NCBI GenBank assembly: GCA_951813395.1
Contig: OX638356.1
Location: 2,430,501-2,494,500, forward strand
Direction of reading: 5' to 3'
DNA from: Longimicrobiales bacterium
GTDB lineage: Bacteria > Gemmatimonadota > Gemmatimonadetes > Longimicrobiales > Gaopeijiaceae
DNA length: 64,000 nt
Shown: in pieces, positions 8,569-16,041 of the stretch
Layout of the letters: the number at the start of each line of letters is the position of its first letter
Numbering within the stretch: position 1 is the stretch's first letter
Notes under the pieces: model-generated
The model's input: the letters and a program-made list of their open reading frames with translations, nothing else
Database searches by the model: none
What the model was told of the DNA's origin: nothing
Position numbers and translations under genes: made by a program

Positions 8569-9774
8569 TCAGGCCGGGATCCGATATCGGTGGATCTCCT
8601 CGCGGTCGAGCGCGTCGCGCACAACGCCGATGACCCAATCCGGTCCCCACCGCTTCACGTCGAGAGCGCCCGGGATTTCGATCGCGTTGACGGCCCCGTC
8701 CGGATTCACCGTGATCCAGACTCGCGGCGAGGTCGTGTCCAGCGTGAACTCGCCGATGGCCACACCACCCCCGGTCGTGCCTCGGATCACACCGAAGCTC
8801 GGCGCGGTCGTGTGCCGGGCAATGTCACGCTGGTCACGCTTCAGATCCTCCAGGGTGGGGACCTGAGCGGCATGCTGGTACCTCGCGCTGATCCACGCCT
8901 CGAGGAGCTGGTCGGTCACCGCCGCGGGACTGGCGGAAGACCGGACAATCATGCCTGGAACGCCGCGGCCAGAGTACTTGCGCAACTGCCACCGATCGTC
9001 GTCGCCGATCCAGACACCGTCCCGCCCGGTCACGACGTGGAGGCGTCGACCAAACGGTGGCTGAGTGACCTGCAGCTGCCCATCCTGGCGGAAGAGGGCG
9101 AGTTCCTCACCGGGCCACGTCCCCAACGTGTGCACGGTGTCGCCCGTGGAGGATGCTGCCACGATCTCGACCGCCGGACGCACGACGCCCTCTGCCGCAG
9201 AAGGCCCGTCGTAGAACGCGCCGATCGCAGAGCCGTCCGCGAGCATGCCCAAGGGCACGGGAGGAACGGAGCGGGTGGTCGGGTCGACGGCATTCGCGAT
9301 CGCGAAGCTTCGGGCGAATCCCCCCTCGGAATCGAGGATGGTAACACGCCTGAGACCGCGGTCACCCGCCGCAAGGGAGTCCGAGGGCGAGGAGGCCAGC
9401 CATTCGAGGTACCGAAACTCCCCGGGCCCGTCCCCGGTCCCGCCCCACGTGGCAACGTGCTCGCCGGCGTCGTCGAACACCAGGATGTCGTTTTCGCTGC
9501 CGTTGATCACTGCGATACGGCCGCCCGACAGCACTTCCACATCCCGTACATCCGAGAGCACGATGGCGCCGTCGTCCTCGTTACTCCGAATGACCAGGTC
9601 GGGCTCGTCCGCCAGGGCGCGACGCTCCACCCATGCCAGCGGCGCGGGGCCGAGATCGACGACCCTCACGCCGAGGCTGTCGAAGACGGTCGCAGTCGCG
9701 GCCGACGGGGGCGACTCGCAGCCCGCAACGGCGAGCGCGAGCAGAAGGGCCGGCATGCGCATCGTTTCAGTCAC
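8569..9774 (-). CDS. 6-bladed beta-propeller lipoprotein
   Basis: A 401-residue exported lipoprotein with signal peptide and lipobox LAVAGC (Cys19). The rest is made of propeller-blade repeats with the motif TWGGTGDGPGEFR (about 108-120), typical of NHL/6-bladed propeller lipoproteins that are expanded in Gemmatimonadota and relatives. The function is unknown; such proteins are presumed periplasmic binding or sensing modules. Its ATG (9774) overlaps the stop of the upstream response regulator gene (ATGA), so the two are probably co-translated. A related propeller lipoprotein is divergently encoded just beyond the regulator. Confidence 0.85.
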   Translation of the reverse strand: MTETMRMPALLLALAVAGCESPPSAATATVFDSLGVRVVDLGPAPLAWVERRALADEPDLVIRSNEDDGAIVLSDVRDVEVLSGGRIAVINGSENDILVFDDAGEHVATWGGTGDGPGEFRYLEWLASSPSDSLAAGDRGLRRVTILDSEGGFARSFAIANAVDPTTRSVPPVPLGMLADGSAIGAFYDGPSAAEGVVRPAVEIVAASSTGDTVHTLGTWPGEELALFRQDGQLQVTQPPFGRRLHVVTGRDGVWIGDDDRWQLRKYSGRGVPGMIVRSSASPAAVTDQLLEAWISARYQHAAQVPTLEDLKRDQRDIARHTTAPSFGVIRGTTGGGVAIGEFTLDTTSPRVWITVNPDGAVNAIEIPGALDVKRWGPDWVIGVVRDALDREEIHRYRIPA

Positions 9775-10439
9775 TCCTCAAGCAGCAGGCCCGACTTTAG
9801 CGCCAGATCGACCCAGTCCGACCGGTCGTGCAACCCGAGTTTCTCCTTCAGGCGAGCCCGGTAGTTCTCGATCGTCTTGGGTGCCAGGTGCAGCTTGTCC
9901 GCAATCTGCCTCGCCGTGTAGCCCCGAGCCGTGAGCCTCAGAACCTTGCGTTCGCGATCACTCAGTCGGGACACCGGAGTTTCCGGCCGGGAGTCGAATT
10001 CCTGCCGTCTCCGCATGTAGAGTCGGGTGGCCTCGCGGGGCATCGTTGTCCGTCCGGCAGCGATCAGATCCACGGCCCGGACCAGATCTTCCGGCCCCCG
10101 GCTCTTTCTGATGAAGCCCATCGCGCCGGCGGACATGATGGGTTCAAGATACTCCTTGTGGTCGTGCCTGGTCAGGATAAGCACACCCGTGCCGAGCTCG
10201 AGCGCGCTGATTCGGCGGGTTGCCTCGATGCCGTCCAGGCGAGGCATGTCGATATCCATCAATATAACGTCCGGCTTGAGCTGCTTCGCCAGTCGAATCG
10301 CCTCTTCGCCGTCGGCCGCCTCGGCGACCACCTCCATTCGACCGGTGCCTTCGATGATCGCTCGAAGACCGGCGCGAACCATCTCATGATCGTCGACGAT
10401 GAGCTGCGTATTGTAGTATCCGCTACTACCGCGTGACAT
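9771..10439 (-). CDS. NarL/FixJ-family response regulator
   Basis: A 222-residue two-domain regulator. The receiver domain has the acidic pair Asp16-Asp17, the phosphorylation site Asp62 in VILMDIDMP and the conserved Lys in GFIRK. The C-terminal LuxR-type helix-turn-helix reads LSDRERKVLRLTARGYTARQ and continues with KTIENYRARLKEKLG. The ATG at 10439 is chosen because further upstream residues do not fit the receiver fold. It lacks an adjacent histidine kinase. Coupling to the downstream propeller lipoprotein and the 41-bp divergent gap to a second propeller lipoprotein suggest it may control these genes. That link is inference. Confidence 0.92.
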   Translation of the reverse strand: MSRGSSGYYNTQLIVDDHEMVRAGLRAIIEGTGRMEVVAEAADGEEAIRLAKQLKPDVILMDIDMPRLDGIEATRRISALELGTGVLILTRHDHKEYLEPIMSAGAMGFIRKSRGPEDLVRAVDLIAAGRTTMPREATRLYMRRRQEFDSRPETPVSRLSDRERKVLRLTARGYTARQIADKLHLAPKTIENYRARLKEKLGLHDRSDWVDLALKSGLLLEE

Positions 10440-10480
10440 GCGGGGGCCAGTGGTCTTACGCCAACAGGGAGCGTCGGCAA

Positions 10481-11731
10481 ATGAGGAACGTTCACGCAAC
10501 CGAGCGCGCGAGGCGGTCCACCAATCCCGGGGCCGAGGTCGTGCGGCCAGCACGGCTAATCCAGCCGACTCGGTATGCGTGGGCCGTCGTCGCGGCGGTC
10601 TGTGTCCCTGCCTGCGGCGATTCGGGCGCCGGGGGCACGAGCACGGACGATTACGTACAACCCGAACCGCTCGGCCCGCCCGACGCGGTCTTTCCCGACG
10701 ACTTCGGCTACGTGCATTCCGCCGTCGAACTATCCGGCGGTCATGTCCTTGTGGCTGACCCGCTGGGGAAGGCGCTCTACCGCGTCGACATGGACGACGC
10801 TACGCGCGCCGTCGTCGGGAGTATCGGCCAGGGGCCGGGCGAATACCGGCAACCCGATGCGGTCTGGCCTTTCCGGGGCGACTCCATCCTCCTCGTGGAT
10901 CTGGGCAATGCACGACTGGTGCGTATCGGGCCGGATCTCGTGTTCGGCGGGAGCCGCCCAATCGCCACGTTCGCCGGGGACGATGCGCCCGTAATGGTGC
11001 TGCCCGACGCCGTGGATGAGGAAGGCAACGCCTTTGTCTCTGTGTTGGGAGGCTATCCGCCACCGGACAGCGGCGCGATTCTGAGGATCGGCCTGACGAC
11101 CGTGGACACCGTAGCCAGGTACAAGCTACGCGAGTACGAGGTCACCGAGACCGACGACGGCACTTACGTCATTCCGATTCGACTGTCGCCCCAGGACGCC
11201 TGGGGTGTCGCCGCCGACGGATCGGTGGTCATTGTCCGTGCCGGGCATTACGGCGTGAACTGGTACGCGCCGAACGGTGCCGTGACCCACGGCGACACCA
11301 TCCCGCACGCACCGGTTCCCGTCACCCGGGAAGACATGGCGGAGGACCTGCGGGCCGCGCAACGGCACGGCGGGATTTCCATAGATGTCGGAGTGCGCGA
11401 GGACGGCACCAGGGCCGCCAACTTCTCGCGCGGGGGATTCGGGCCATCGGACGAAGAAGTCGACTACGACGACTACACCTGGCACGACGTGAAGCCGGCC
11501 TTTCACAACGCGCCAGTGCGCGTGGATCCGCTCGGCCGGGCCTGGGTGCGCCGGCACCTGCCGGCGGACAGCGGTACCCGTTACGACCTGTTCAACCGCC
11601 GGGGGCAACTGGTGAGCGCGCTGACTCTTGAGGGCGACCGGATCGTGGCGGGGTTCGGCCGTGCGCACGTCTACATCGTCGCCTTCGACGACGTGGATCT
11701 GGCGTATCTGGAGCGGTATCGGCCGCCGTAG
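10481..11731 (+). CDS. 6-bladed beta-propeller lipoprotein
   Basis: A 416-residue protein from the ATG at 10481, with a hydrophobic segment and lipobox-like VCVPACGDS (Cys45), then propeller repeats including GSIGQGPGEYRQPDAVW (about 101-117), the same family signature as the lipoprotein at 8569-9774. The n-region before the hydrophobic stretch is unusually long, so the true start may be a later GTG. It is divergent from the response regulator gene across 41 bp. Probably exported and membrane anchored; its ligand is unknown. Confidence 0.75.
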   Translation: MRNVHATERARRSTNPGAEVVRPARLIQPTRYAWAVVAAVCVPACGDSGAGGTSTDDYVQPEPLGPPDAVFPDDFGYVHSAVELSGGHVLVADPLGKALYRVDMDDATRAVVGSIGQGPGEYRQPDAVWPFRGDSILLVDLGNARLVRIGPDLVFGGSRPIATFAGDDAPVMVLPDAVDEEGNAFVSVLGGYPPPDSGAILRIGLTTVDTVARYKLREYEVTETDDGTYVIPIRLSPQDAWGVAADGSVVIVRAGHYGVNWYAPNGAVTHGDTIPHAPVPVTREDMAEDLRAAQRHGGISIDVGVREDGTRAANFSRGGFGPSDEEVDYDDYTWHDVKPAFHNAPVRVDPLGRAWVRRHLPADSGTRYDLFNRRGQLVSALTLEGDRIVAGFGRAHVYIVAFDDVDLAYLERYRPP

Positions 11732-11842
11732 CCAGGGGCGATCGAATGTCCGGGCCGGCCGCTCAAGAGTCGTTCAGCGGAGCGTTCAGCCATTCTGACC
11801 AGGCGTACGGATCCGCTCCGAAGTCCTCACCGCTTACGATCT

Positions 11843-12241
11843 TCAAGAGATCAATTGCGGCTTCTCGCGTCGTTGTTCAACCGTCCCGTCCGCGTCCATG
11901 CAGTAGACCGCCATCACCACGGGTTCGGGTTCAACGGGGACGGCGGGGACCGATGCCGACGCCGACGCGCCAGCCGCTAACGACAGGTTGGCCCCGAGCA
12001 TTAGTAGCGTAGCCACCGGGATCCGTTGTTTCCACGCCCGCAGCTTCCGCACTCCGACGACGCTGCAGACAACCCAAATCACGGCTGCGCCAGCAAACCC
12101 GGCTTCCAAGCCCACGCTGAACGCGCCGACCATGATAGCGGCAAACATCAGTACCGCTGTGGGGATAGCGTAGCGGGCGACCCGCTTCCAAGTCTCCAAT
12201 ATCTGATTGTCCGTCATTTGGCGAGCCCGGGATATGTCCAT
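11843..12241 (-). CDS. Hypothetical small membrane protein
   Basis: A 132-residue unrecognised protein. Hydrophobic segments at about 25-45, 48-66 and 80-96 suggest three membrane helices, followed by a polar tail containing DADGTVEQRREKP. ATG at 12217 (MTDNQ) is an alternative start. It is divergent from the BrnT gene across a 96-bp gap. The hydrophobic pattern favours a real gene, but no family is recognised. Confidence 0.5.
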   Translation of the reverse strand: MDISRARQMTDNQILETWKRVARYAIPTAVLMFAAIMVGAFSVGLEAGFAGAAVIWVVCSVVGVRKLRAWKQRIPVATLLMLGANLSLAAGASASASVPAVPVEPEPVVMAVYCMDADGTVEQRREKPQLIS

Positions 12242-12305
12242 GTTCGCCGTCCACTTGGACGCCTCGGTCCTCTGTCATGAGCTCCTCAGCGACCGAGGAC
12301 TGGCC

Positions 12306-12336
12306 TTGACAGCGCAATTTCTGTAGTAACATTAAT
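12306..12336 (+). promoter_or_regulatory. Putative promoter of brnTA
   Basis: A consensus -35 box TTGACA at 12306-12311 is followed by the AT-rich stretch TAACATTAAT (12327-12336), which can supply a -10 at 15-19 bp spacing. The BrnT ATG at 12338 begins immediately afterwards, so the transcript would be nearly leaderless. BrnA proteins of this family usually repress their own promoter. Confidence 0.45.
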
Positions 12337-12337
12337 C

Positions 12338-12606
12338 ATGCGGATCGAGTTCGACGGGACGAAACGCGCGGAGACGATCAAGGCCCGAGGGCTGGACATG
12401 GGCCGGGCAGCGGACGTGTTCGCCGGCGCGACGCTGACCGTCGAGGACGATCGGCAGGACTACGGCGAGGTTCGCTACATCACCGTCGGCTTTCTGGACG
12501 AGGCGATGGTGGTACCGTCTGGACGCGCCGCGACGACGCACACAGGATCATCAGCATGAGGAGGGCCAATGAACGAGAACGACGGCTCTACGGCCCGAGG
12601 TTTTGA
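12338..12606 (+). pseudogene. brnT: BrnT-family toxin gene with a single-base frameshift
   Basis: BrnT is a ribonuclease toxin of type II toxin-antitoxin systems. The N-terminal part from 12338 reads MRIEFDGTKRAETIKARG and RYITVGFLDEAMVV, as in BrnT. The frame then leaves the family, but reading one base back from about 12510 gives VWTRRDDAHRIISMRRANER, the conserved C-terminal half with the RRIISMRKANERE-type motif, ending at TGA 12604-12606. One missing base near 12508-12512 explains everything. As written, the toxin would end at 12559 with a wrong tail. It is followed by brnA with overlap. A genuine mutation or an assembly error are both possible. Confidence 0.8.
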
Positions 12607-12826
12607 CCCCGACACAGCCCCCGATCTCTCGAAGGACGGCTGGCCGGAAAAGTCCGCCAAGGCCCCCGTTCGTCGGGGGCGTCCCCCCAAGGCGCAGCCG
12701 AAAGTATCGACCACCATCCGGTTGTCCCAGGAGGTCATCGAACATTTCCGTGCCGGAGGGCGCGGTTGGCAGACACGGATCGACCACGCCCTGCGAGACT
12801 GGATCAAGAAGCACGACGTTGCCTGA
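12569..12826 (+). CDS. brnA: BrnA-family antitoxin
   Basis: An 85-residue antitoxin with a disordered N-terminus (RRGRPPKAQPK) and the BrnA ribbon-helix-helix region VSTTIRLSQEVIEHFRAG followed by GWQTRIDHALRDWIKKH. AGGAGG at 12558-12563 gives a strong ribosome binding site for the ATG at 12569. It overlaps the repaired reading frame of brnT by 38 bp, the usual toxin-first order of this system. If the toxin is really frameshifted this is an orphan antitoxin. Confidence 0.9.
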   Translation: MNENDGSTARGFDPDTAPDLSKDGWPEKSAKAPVRRGRPPKAQPKVSTTIRLSQEVIEHFRAGGRGWQTRIDHALRDWIKKHDVA

Positions 12827-13320
12827 CGGGGCCGGACGCTTGGGTAGGGTCGATACGGGCAACCCATGCCGCCGAAACCGCTCTTCGCGAGTATATCGGA
12901 GGGCGGGCTGACCTCACCGACTAGCCTCGCTTCACCTCGCCCCCCCGGCCGCGCCAATATCGGCGAAGTGCGGCCATGCCTTCACGAAGGCCCCATGTAG
13001 CCGAGTCGCCCTAACGTGGATCGCCTCCTCGTCCCACTGGTCGTCTCGTGAGGAGTGTCGCAGCAAGTCCTTGTTGAGGAAGAGCGTACTGTGACAGGAT
13101 ATCCCCTTTCGCTTGTCCGCCCAAGGTCCGTTGGAGAGTTCCGAATTCAAAGGCTGAGTCAGCAGGGTCAGATTGCCGAGCGAGACCCGCCAGCCGGAAT
13201 GAAACCATTTGCCGATGAAAGCCGCAAAATGTCGCCCTTCGGGTCACCGAAGCGCGACTCCAGAGGCGATGGTGCGCACGCCGCGCCCAGTCAACCGCAT
13301 CCTCGGAAGGAGATCCAGGC
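12827..13320. other. Non-coding gap between brnA and the methyltransferase
   Basis: Nearly 500 bp without a convincing gene. Short open frames on both strands have no recognisable motif. The one structured item is a 64-bp segment (13191-13254) that recurs inside the island at 32125-32188. The last bases carry the ribosome binding site of the methyltransferase (AAGGAG at 13308-13313). Confidence 0.5.
13191..13254. repeat. 64-bp dispersed repeat, copy 1, with hairpin
   Basis: This segment aligns without gaps to 32125-32188 at 53 of 64 positions, with the last 22 bases identical. The conserved end contains a perfect hairpin CTTCGG-GTCA-CCGAAG (13237-13252). One copy is outside and one inside the genomic island. 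It may be a small dispersed element or a remnant of a longer one; no function is known to me. Confidence 0.65.
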
Positions 13321-14175
13321 GTGAACCTCTACGACGCATACGACCCCTTCGCGCGCGTCTACAACCAGCATTGGGGTTTCTTCGCGACCAAGGCGTACCC
13401 GATCCTCGAACATCTGGTGTTGGAGAAACTCTCGCCCGGATGCGCCGTCCTGGATCTCTGCTGTGGTACCGGCCAGCTCGCCGCCGAGCTCTCGCGGCGA
13501 GGATACCGCACAACGGGCCTGGACGGCTCGGAGGGGATGATCGAGATCGCGAGGAAGAACGCCCCGGACGTGGACTTCGTCGTCCAGGACGCCCGCAACA
13601 TCGCTTTGACCCGCAAGTTCGCGGCGGCTTTATCGACCTTCGACAGCCTGAATCACGTGATGAGCTTGGACGAACTGGAACAGGTGTTTCGAAGTGTATT
13701 CAGCGTTCTGGATGGCGGCGGCTACTTCGTGTTCGACCTCAACATGGAAGAAGGCTTCCGGTCCAGATGGTGTGGTTCGTTCGAGTTGGTGGAGGAGGAC
13801 CACGTCTGCGTGGTTCGATCATCACATGATGCAAATGAGAAGACCGGACGGATGGATGTCACCCTGTTCGAGCTGGACGGCTCGCGCTGGGTGCGGACGG
13901 ACATCCCTCTGATTCAACGCTGGTATGAAGAGGTTGAAATCAAGGAACGACTGCGGAAAGCAGGATTCGAAGAGCTGCAGTCTTTCGATGGGAACGAACC
14001 CATCGTAGAGGGCTCGGTGCATGAAGGCCGGATGTTCTTCGTCGGAAGAAAGCGCGACGCCCGTCAGGCCCGCAGCGAACGGCACCCCGATGTCCTCAAA
14101 GAGCTGGTCACCGTCCCCGACAGCTTCTTCGATCCGTTGCCGGAGGAAGACCTGAAATCATGGGAAGGCGAGTAA
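13321..14175 (+). CDS. Class I SAM-dependent methyltransferase with antitoxin-like C-terminal tail
   Basis: A 284-residue protein from a GTG start with AAGGAGATCC just upstream. SAM-binding motif I is VLDLCCGTGQLAAE (about 43-56), motif II acid in TTGLDGSEGM, motif III VVQDARNIAL, and motif IV STFDSLNHV. Substrate unknown; small-molecule methyltransferases of this type are common. The methyltransferase fold appears to end near EGRMFFVGRK (about 240-249). The final 30 residues (VTVPDSFFDPLPEEDLKSWE) resemble the toxin-binding tail of Phd/YefM-type antitoxins, which suggests a fusion or a recombination scar. The next gene is a truncated kinase at the island border. Confidence 0.85.
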   Translation: MNLYDAYDPFARVYNQHWGFFATKAYPILEHLVLEKLSPGCAVLDLCCGTGQLAAELSRRGYRTTGLDGSEGMIEIARKNAPDVDFVVQDARNIALTRKFAAALSTFDSLNHVMSLDELEQVFRSVFSVLDGGGYFVFDLNMEEGFRSRWCGSFELVEEDHVCVVRSSHDANEKTGRMDVTLFELDGSRWVRTDIPLIQRWYEEVEIKERLRKAGFEELQSFDGNEPIVEGSVHEGRMFFVGRKRDARQARSERHPDVLKELVTVPDSFFDPLPEEDLKSWEGE

Positions 14176-14182
14176 CCTCGCA

Positions 14183-14366
14183 ATGCGCCTCGCTTCCCTG
14201 GTCGGCAACCGCATCCACGTCATCGGCAACAGCTCATGGGGCAAGAGTACACTCGCGGCGCGGTTGGCGGATGCGCTCGATGCGCCCGTCGTCGAACTTG
14301 ACGCCATCAACTGGCAGCCGGGATGGGTCGGCCTCAACGCGACGGATCCCGACGAGTTCAAGCGCC
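14183..14366 (+). pseudogene. Truncated P-loop kinase (FlaR/adenylate-kinase-like), cut by the island border
   Basis: About 61 residues from ATG 14183 are preserved: RIHVIGNSSWGKSTLAARLA carries a Walker A motif, followed by VVELDAINWQPGW, the typical start of FlaR-type DNA topology modulation kinases. After FKRR the sequence changes abruptly at 14367 into the integrase-derived direct repeat. The remaining two thirds of the kinase are absent, also from the far side of the island. This marks a deletion junction between chromosome and an older integrated element. Confidence 0.75.
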
Positions 14367-14852
14367 GCCCACGAGACCGGGCACCGAATCGGTGCCATTC
14401 GGCAGCTTCGCTGGGCCGACATCGACCTCGATGGCCGGACCATCCGGTGGCGGGGAGAGCACGAGAAGACCGGTTACGAGCACCGGACGCCGGTCACCTC
14501 CAAGGCGCTCGTAGCCCTGGAGGAAGCGCGGAGGCACAACCCCGGGATCGGGGACGCGCCCCTGCTGGCCGCGCCGAAGGATCCCTTCGCGAGCATGAGC
14601 CGCTCGCTGGCGCGGGACTGGTGGAAGAAGGCCGAGACGCTTGCGGAGCTGGAACCCAAACGCGGCCGCGGCTGGCACTCGCTGAGGCGGAAATTCGCCT
14701 CCGACCTGATGGACCTGCCGCTGAAGGTGCTCTGCGACCTCGGCGGCTGGAAGACCGCCGAGACGGTCCTCCAGTGCTATCAGCGCCCCGAAGAGGACCG
14801 GCTCAGAAAAGCCATCGAAGAGTACCGGGGGGTTGGCTCCACGTCCAAATAG
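14367..14852 (+). pseudogene. Remnant of a tyrosine integrase (catalytic domain only)
   Basis: An in-frame fragment of 161 residues beginning AHETGHRIGAIRQLRWADID and ending GVGSTSK. Catalytic residues are visible: Arg in GHRIGA, HSLRR, and the nucleophile Tyr in VLQCYQRP. It keeps TGG (Trp) at 14412-14414 where the right copy has TGA. The N-terminal half and start are gone; the fragment is fused to the truncated kinase in another frame. It is read as the leftover of an earlier element at the same tRNA-Pro site. Confidence 0.88.
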
Positions 14853-14901
14853 CGGACATAATTAGCGAACATCGAACCCCCCCAAATCACGCCAACTCCA
14901 A

Positions 14902-14945
14902 TCGGGGCGGCCGGATTCGAACCGGCGACCTCCTGCTCCCAAAGC
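14902..14945 (-). repeat. attL: 3' half of tRNA-Pro
   Basis: These 44 bp are identical to 35846-35889, the T arm, variable loop and anticodon side of the tRNA-Pro(TGG) gene. After AAAGC the sequence departs from tRNA. Tyrosine recombinase elements at tRNA genes typically leave such a 3'-end duplication at the distal border. Confidence 0.85.
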
Positions 14946-15094
14946 GATCAAATCGGGACGCGAATCACGGCATAAGATCACGTAAGTCTAACTGGGACTG
15001 CACGATCTGCGCTTCTTGCCGTTGGGGTGTGCCGGGGTCTGCCGGTCCGAAAAGGCCGGAAAACCGGGCCAAATGGAGGGCATTTGGACGTGCT

Positions 15095-15886
15095 TCACTC
15101 ATCCGATTCGCGCACGTGCGGATGCCGGTCCGCCACGTACACCATTTCCATCGGAAGACCGTACGAGTCCATGGTCGGGTGTTCCGGTAGAGTCTTGAGC
15201 GCCACCGGATCGGTCGAGGCTGTGATGGCCGCAGCCATCGCGTCCAATATGTCGTCGTCGGACACGTCCCATGATCGGAATCCGGTTCGAATCCGGGCGA
15301 AGTCCTCACCGACGGATGCGCGGCAACCCTCCAGCAACGCGTACCTCTCTTGAAAGCCACCGCCCGTCTTCTTGCCGTTTCTCAACGGGCTGCGTCCTGC
15401 GAGCGCCCAAAAGCAGATCTCCGGGTGGACCTCGCGGACGATGTGGCGAGCCTTTTCGCTTTTCCGTAGCAGGCAGTCCACTTCCCTGATCCTCGGCAGG
15501 ATCGCGAAGGTCTGCTGTGTCATCCCCCTTCCGGTTTCCTCCCGGCTGATCCGGTTCGCGTCCTCGTAGGTGCCGGCAGCCAGCCCTGCGCGCACGGGAG
15601 CCGGGAAGACGGTGCTCGCGTGAAGCGCGCCCAGCCTCCTGCGCGCCTCCCTATCGCAGGAGCGCCGCTCGGGACCGTTCGGCAGCCCGATCGGAATGTC
15701 AACGAAGATGCGGTCCGAATCGTCTGCCCTGGCAACCAGCTCCTCGATAGCTCCTACTACTCCCCATCCGGGCTCTCCAGAATGAGCCAGGGCGAAGTAA
15801 AGCCAACCCGCGCTGCAACCGTCGATTCCGTACGCCGTCCCAGACAACGGCGTCGGTCGGCCGGCTTCAGTACCCCGGTGATTCAT
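15095..15886 (-). CDS. DUF429 domain protein (RNase H-like fold)
   Basis: A 263-residue protein of the DUF429 family, whose members have a predicted RNase H-like nuclease or ATPase fold. Typical elements are YGIDGCSAGWLYF (about 19-31), IFVDIPIGLPNG (about 59-70), CDREARRRLG, the central EVHPEICFWALAG (about 151-163), and an acidic DDDILDAMAAA near the C-terminus. The three acid-containing blocks match the expected catalytic positions. It lies alone at the left end of the island, transcribed outward. Function is unknown; it could be part of the island's nucleic-acid-directed equipment. Confidence 0.8.
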   Translation of the reverse strand: MNHRGTEAGRPTPLSGTAYGIDGCSAGWLYFALAHSGEPGWGVVGAIEELVARADDSDRIFVDIPIGLPNGPERRSCDREARRRLGALHASTVFPAPVRAGLAAGTYEDANRISREETGRGMTQQTFAILPRIREVDCLLRKSEKARHIVREVHPEICFWALAGRSPLRNGKKTGGGFQERYALLEGCRASVGEDFARIRTGFRSWDVSDDDILDAMAAAITASTDPVALKTLPEHPTMDSYGLPMEMVYVADRHPHVRESDE

Positions 15887-16041
15887 GGCACGCCCAACTT
15901 ATCGTCGGCCCCCGTTCGTGTCATGCGCCCGATGTTAGACTACGTTGGGTCCGGCGCCCTCGGCGTGCCGTGACGCCTCCAGATCATGAACGATCCCAAA
16001 CATCCCCCCCAGCACCGGGAGAACCACAGGTGGCAGGTGAG

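Larger units (their letters stand above)
14367..14945. repeat. 579-bp direct repeat, left copy
   Basis: It matches 35311-35889 at a constant offset of 20944. Differences are concentrated in the first roughly 130 bp; the rest is nearly identical. Content is the 3' end of a tyrosine integrase gene and the 3' half of tRNA-Pro. Similarity to the right copy ends at AAAGC (14945) in the anticodon region, which places the recombination end there. Confidence 0.93.
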
